In this document: in pieces, positions 6,551-6,707 of the stretch
How the letters are laid out: each line of letters opens with the position of its first letter
Position numbering within the stretch: the first letter of the stretch is position 1
Assembly (NCBI GenBank): GCA_021807965.1
Contig: JAKBCI010000097.1
Coordinates: forward strand, 1-6,707
Reading direction: 5' to 3'
DNA length: 6,707 bases
From: Actinomycetes bacterium
GTDB taxonomy: Bacteria; Actinomycetota; Acidimicrobiia; Acidimicrobiales; RAAP-2
Position numbers and translations under genes: made by a program
Notes under the pieces: model-generated
What the model was told of the DNA's origin: nothing
What the model saw: the letters and a program-made list of their open reading frames with translations, nothing else
Database searches by the model: none

Positions 6551-6707
6551 TCAGTACGACTTGGCCACGATCGCGACCAGTTCCTCCTCGTCGGGACTCT
6601 CGGGCGTAGTGCCATCGCGACGTTGGAGACAGCGCACCGACACCGCCACCTGGTTCAACTGGTCCTCTCCCGACTCACCCAGGCGCTCCCACGCCAATCG
6701 GGCGAAT
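6551..6707 (-). CDS. proS: Proline--tRNA ligase, C-terminal end (cut by right edge)
   Basis: This frame enters from the right edge and runs 51 codons to a TGA at 6551-6553. The visible residues are FARLAWERLG, then a variable stretch, then VAVSVRCLQRRDG, and a final LVAIVAKSY. This resembles the C-terminus of bacterial-type prolyl-tRNA synthetases from Actinobacteria as I remember them: (A/I)AR(L/V)PW, then VTVRCLxxxDGSxP, then a short acidic gap and LxAIVxxSY. It should belong to the anticodon-binding domain. The enzyme activates proline with ATP and loads it on tRNA-Pro. proS directly before rimP is a common arrangement in this phylum, which supports the call. The catalytic and editing domains are outside the window, so identity rests on this short tail and the neighbourhood. 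Confidence 0.82.
   Translation of the reverse strand, partial: FARLAWERLGESGEDQLNQVAVSVRCLQRRDGTTPESPDEEELVAIVAKSY

Noticed and set aside
1..6707. A hidden novel system (defence, mobile element, CRISPR, biosynthetic cluster)
   Set aside because: Almost every base is accounted for by eight well-known housekeeping genes in their standard order. I saw no direct-repeat array, no transposase or integrase, and no unassigned gene.

Overview
The window holds one conserved housekeeping gene cluster for transcription, translation and ribosome assembly. All genes are on the minus strand, so it reads from the right edge to the left. It is GC-rich. The actinobacterial-looking proS tail, the short NusA ending just after its KH domains and the long Pro/Arg/Gly-rich linker in IF2 all point to Actinomycetota. 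I lean towards the Acidimicrobiia, but that is an impression from memory of similar proteins, not a tested placement.

Layout in the direction of transcription: the last 51 codons of proS (6551-6707); a 171-nt gap with a candidate promoter and a strong intrinsic terminator or attenuator hairpin (6380-6550); rimP (5888-6379); nusA (4788-5888, start overlapping the rimP stop as TGATG); ylxR (4525 to 4791 or 4776, start uncertain); a 54-nt gap with a small stem-loop; infB (1789-4470, TTG start); rbfA (1427-1786, 2 nt after infB); truB (541-1437, overlapping rbfA by 11 nt); and the first 177 codons of ribF (1-531, 9 nt after truB), cut by the left edge. Overlaps or very short gaps nearly throughout suggest one operon, rimP-nusA-ylxR-infB-rbfA-truB-ribF, with translational coupling at several junctions.

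How the genes work together: RimP and RbfA act in 30S subunit maturation. TruB makes pseudouridine 55 in tRNA. IF2 recruits initiator tRNA. NusA controls pausing, termination and antitermination. YlxR is a small RNA-binding protein. ProS charges tRNA-Pro. RibF makes FMN and FAD.

I found no mobile element, CRISPR array, tRNA, rRNA, defence system or novel multi-gene system. The points worth a second look are small: the terminator-like hairpin between a candidate promoter and rimP, an apparent ATA start for ylxR, a forced TTG start for infB, an RbfA that appears to lack the usual A-x-G kink, an acidic tail on NusA, and a diverged repeat in the IF2 linker. Gaps between genes are all under 300 bases.
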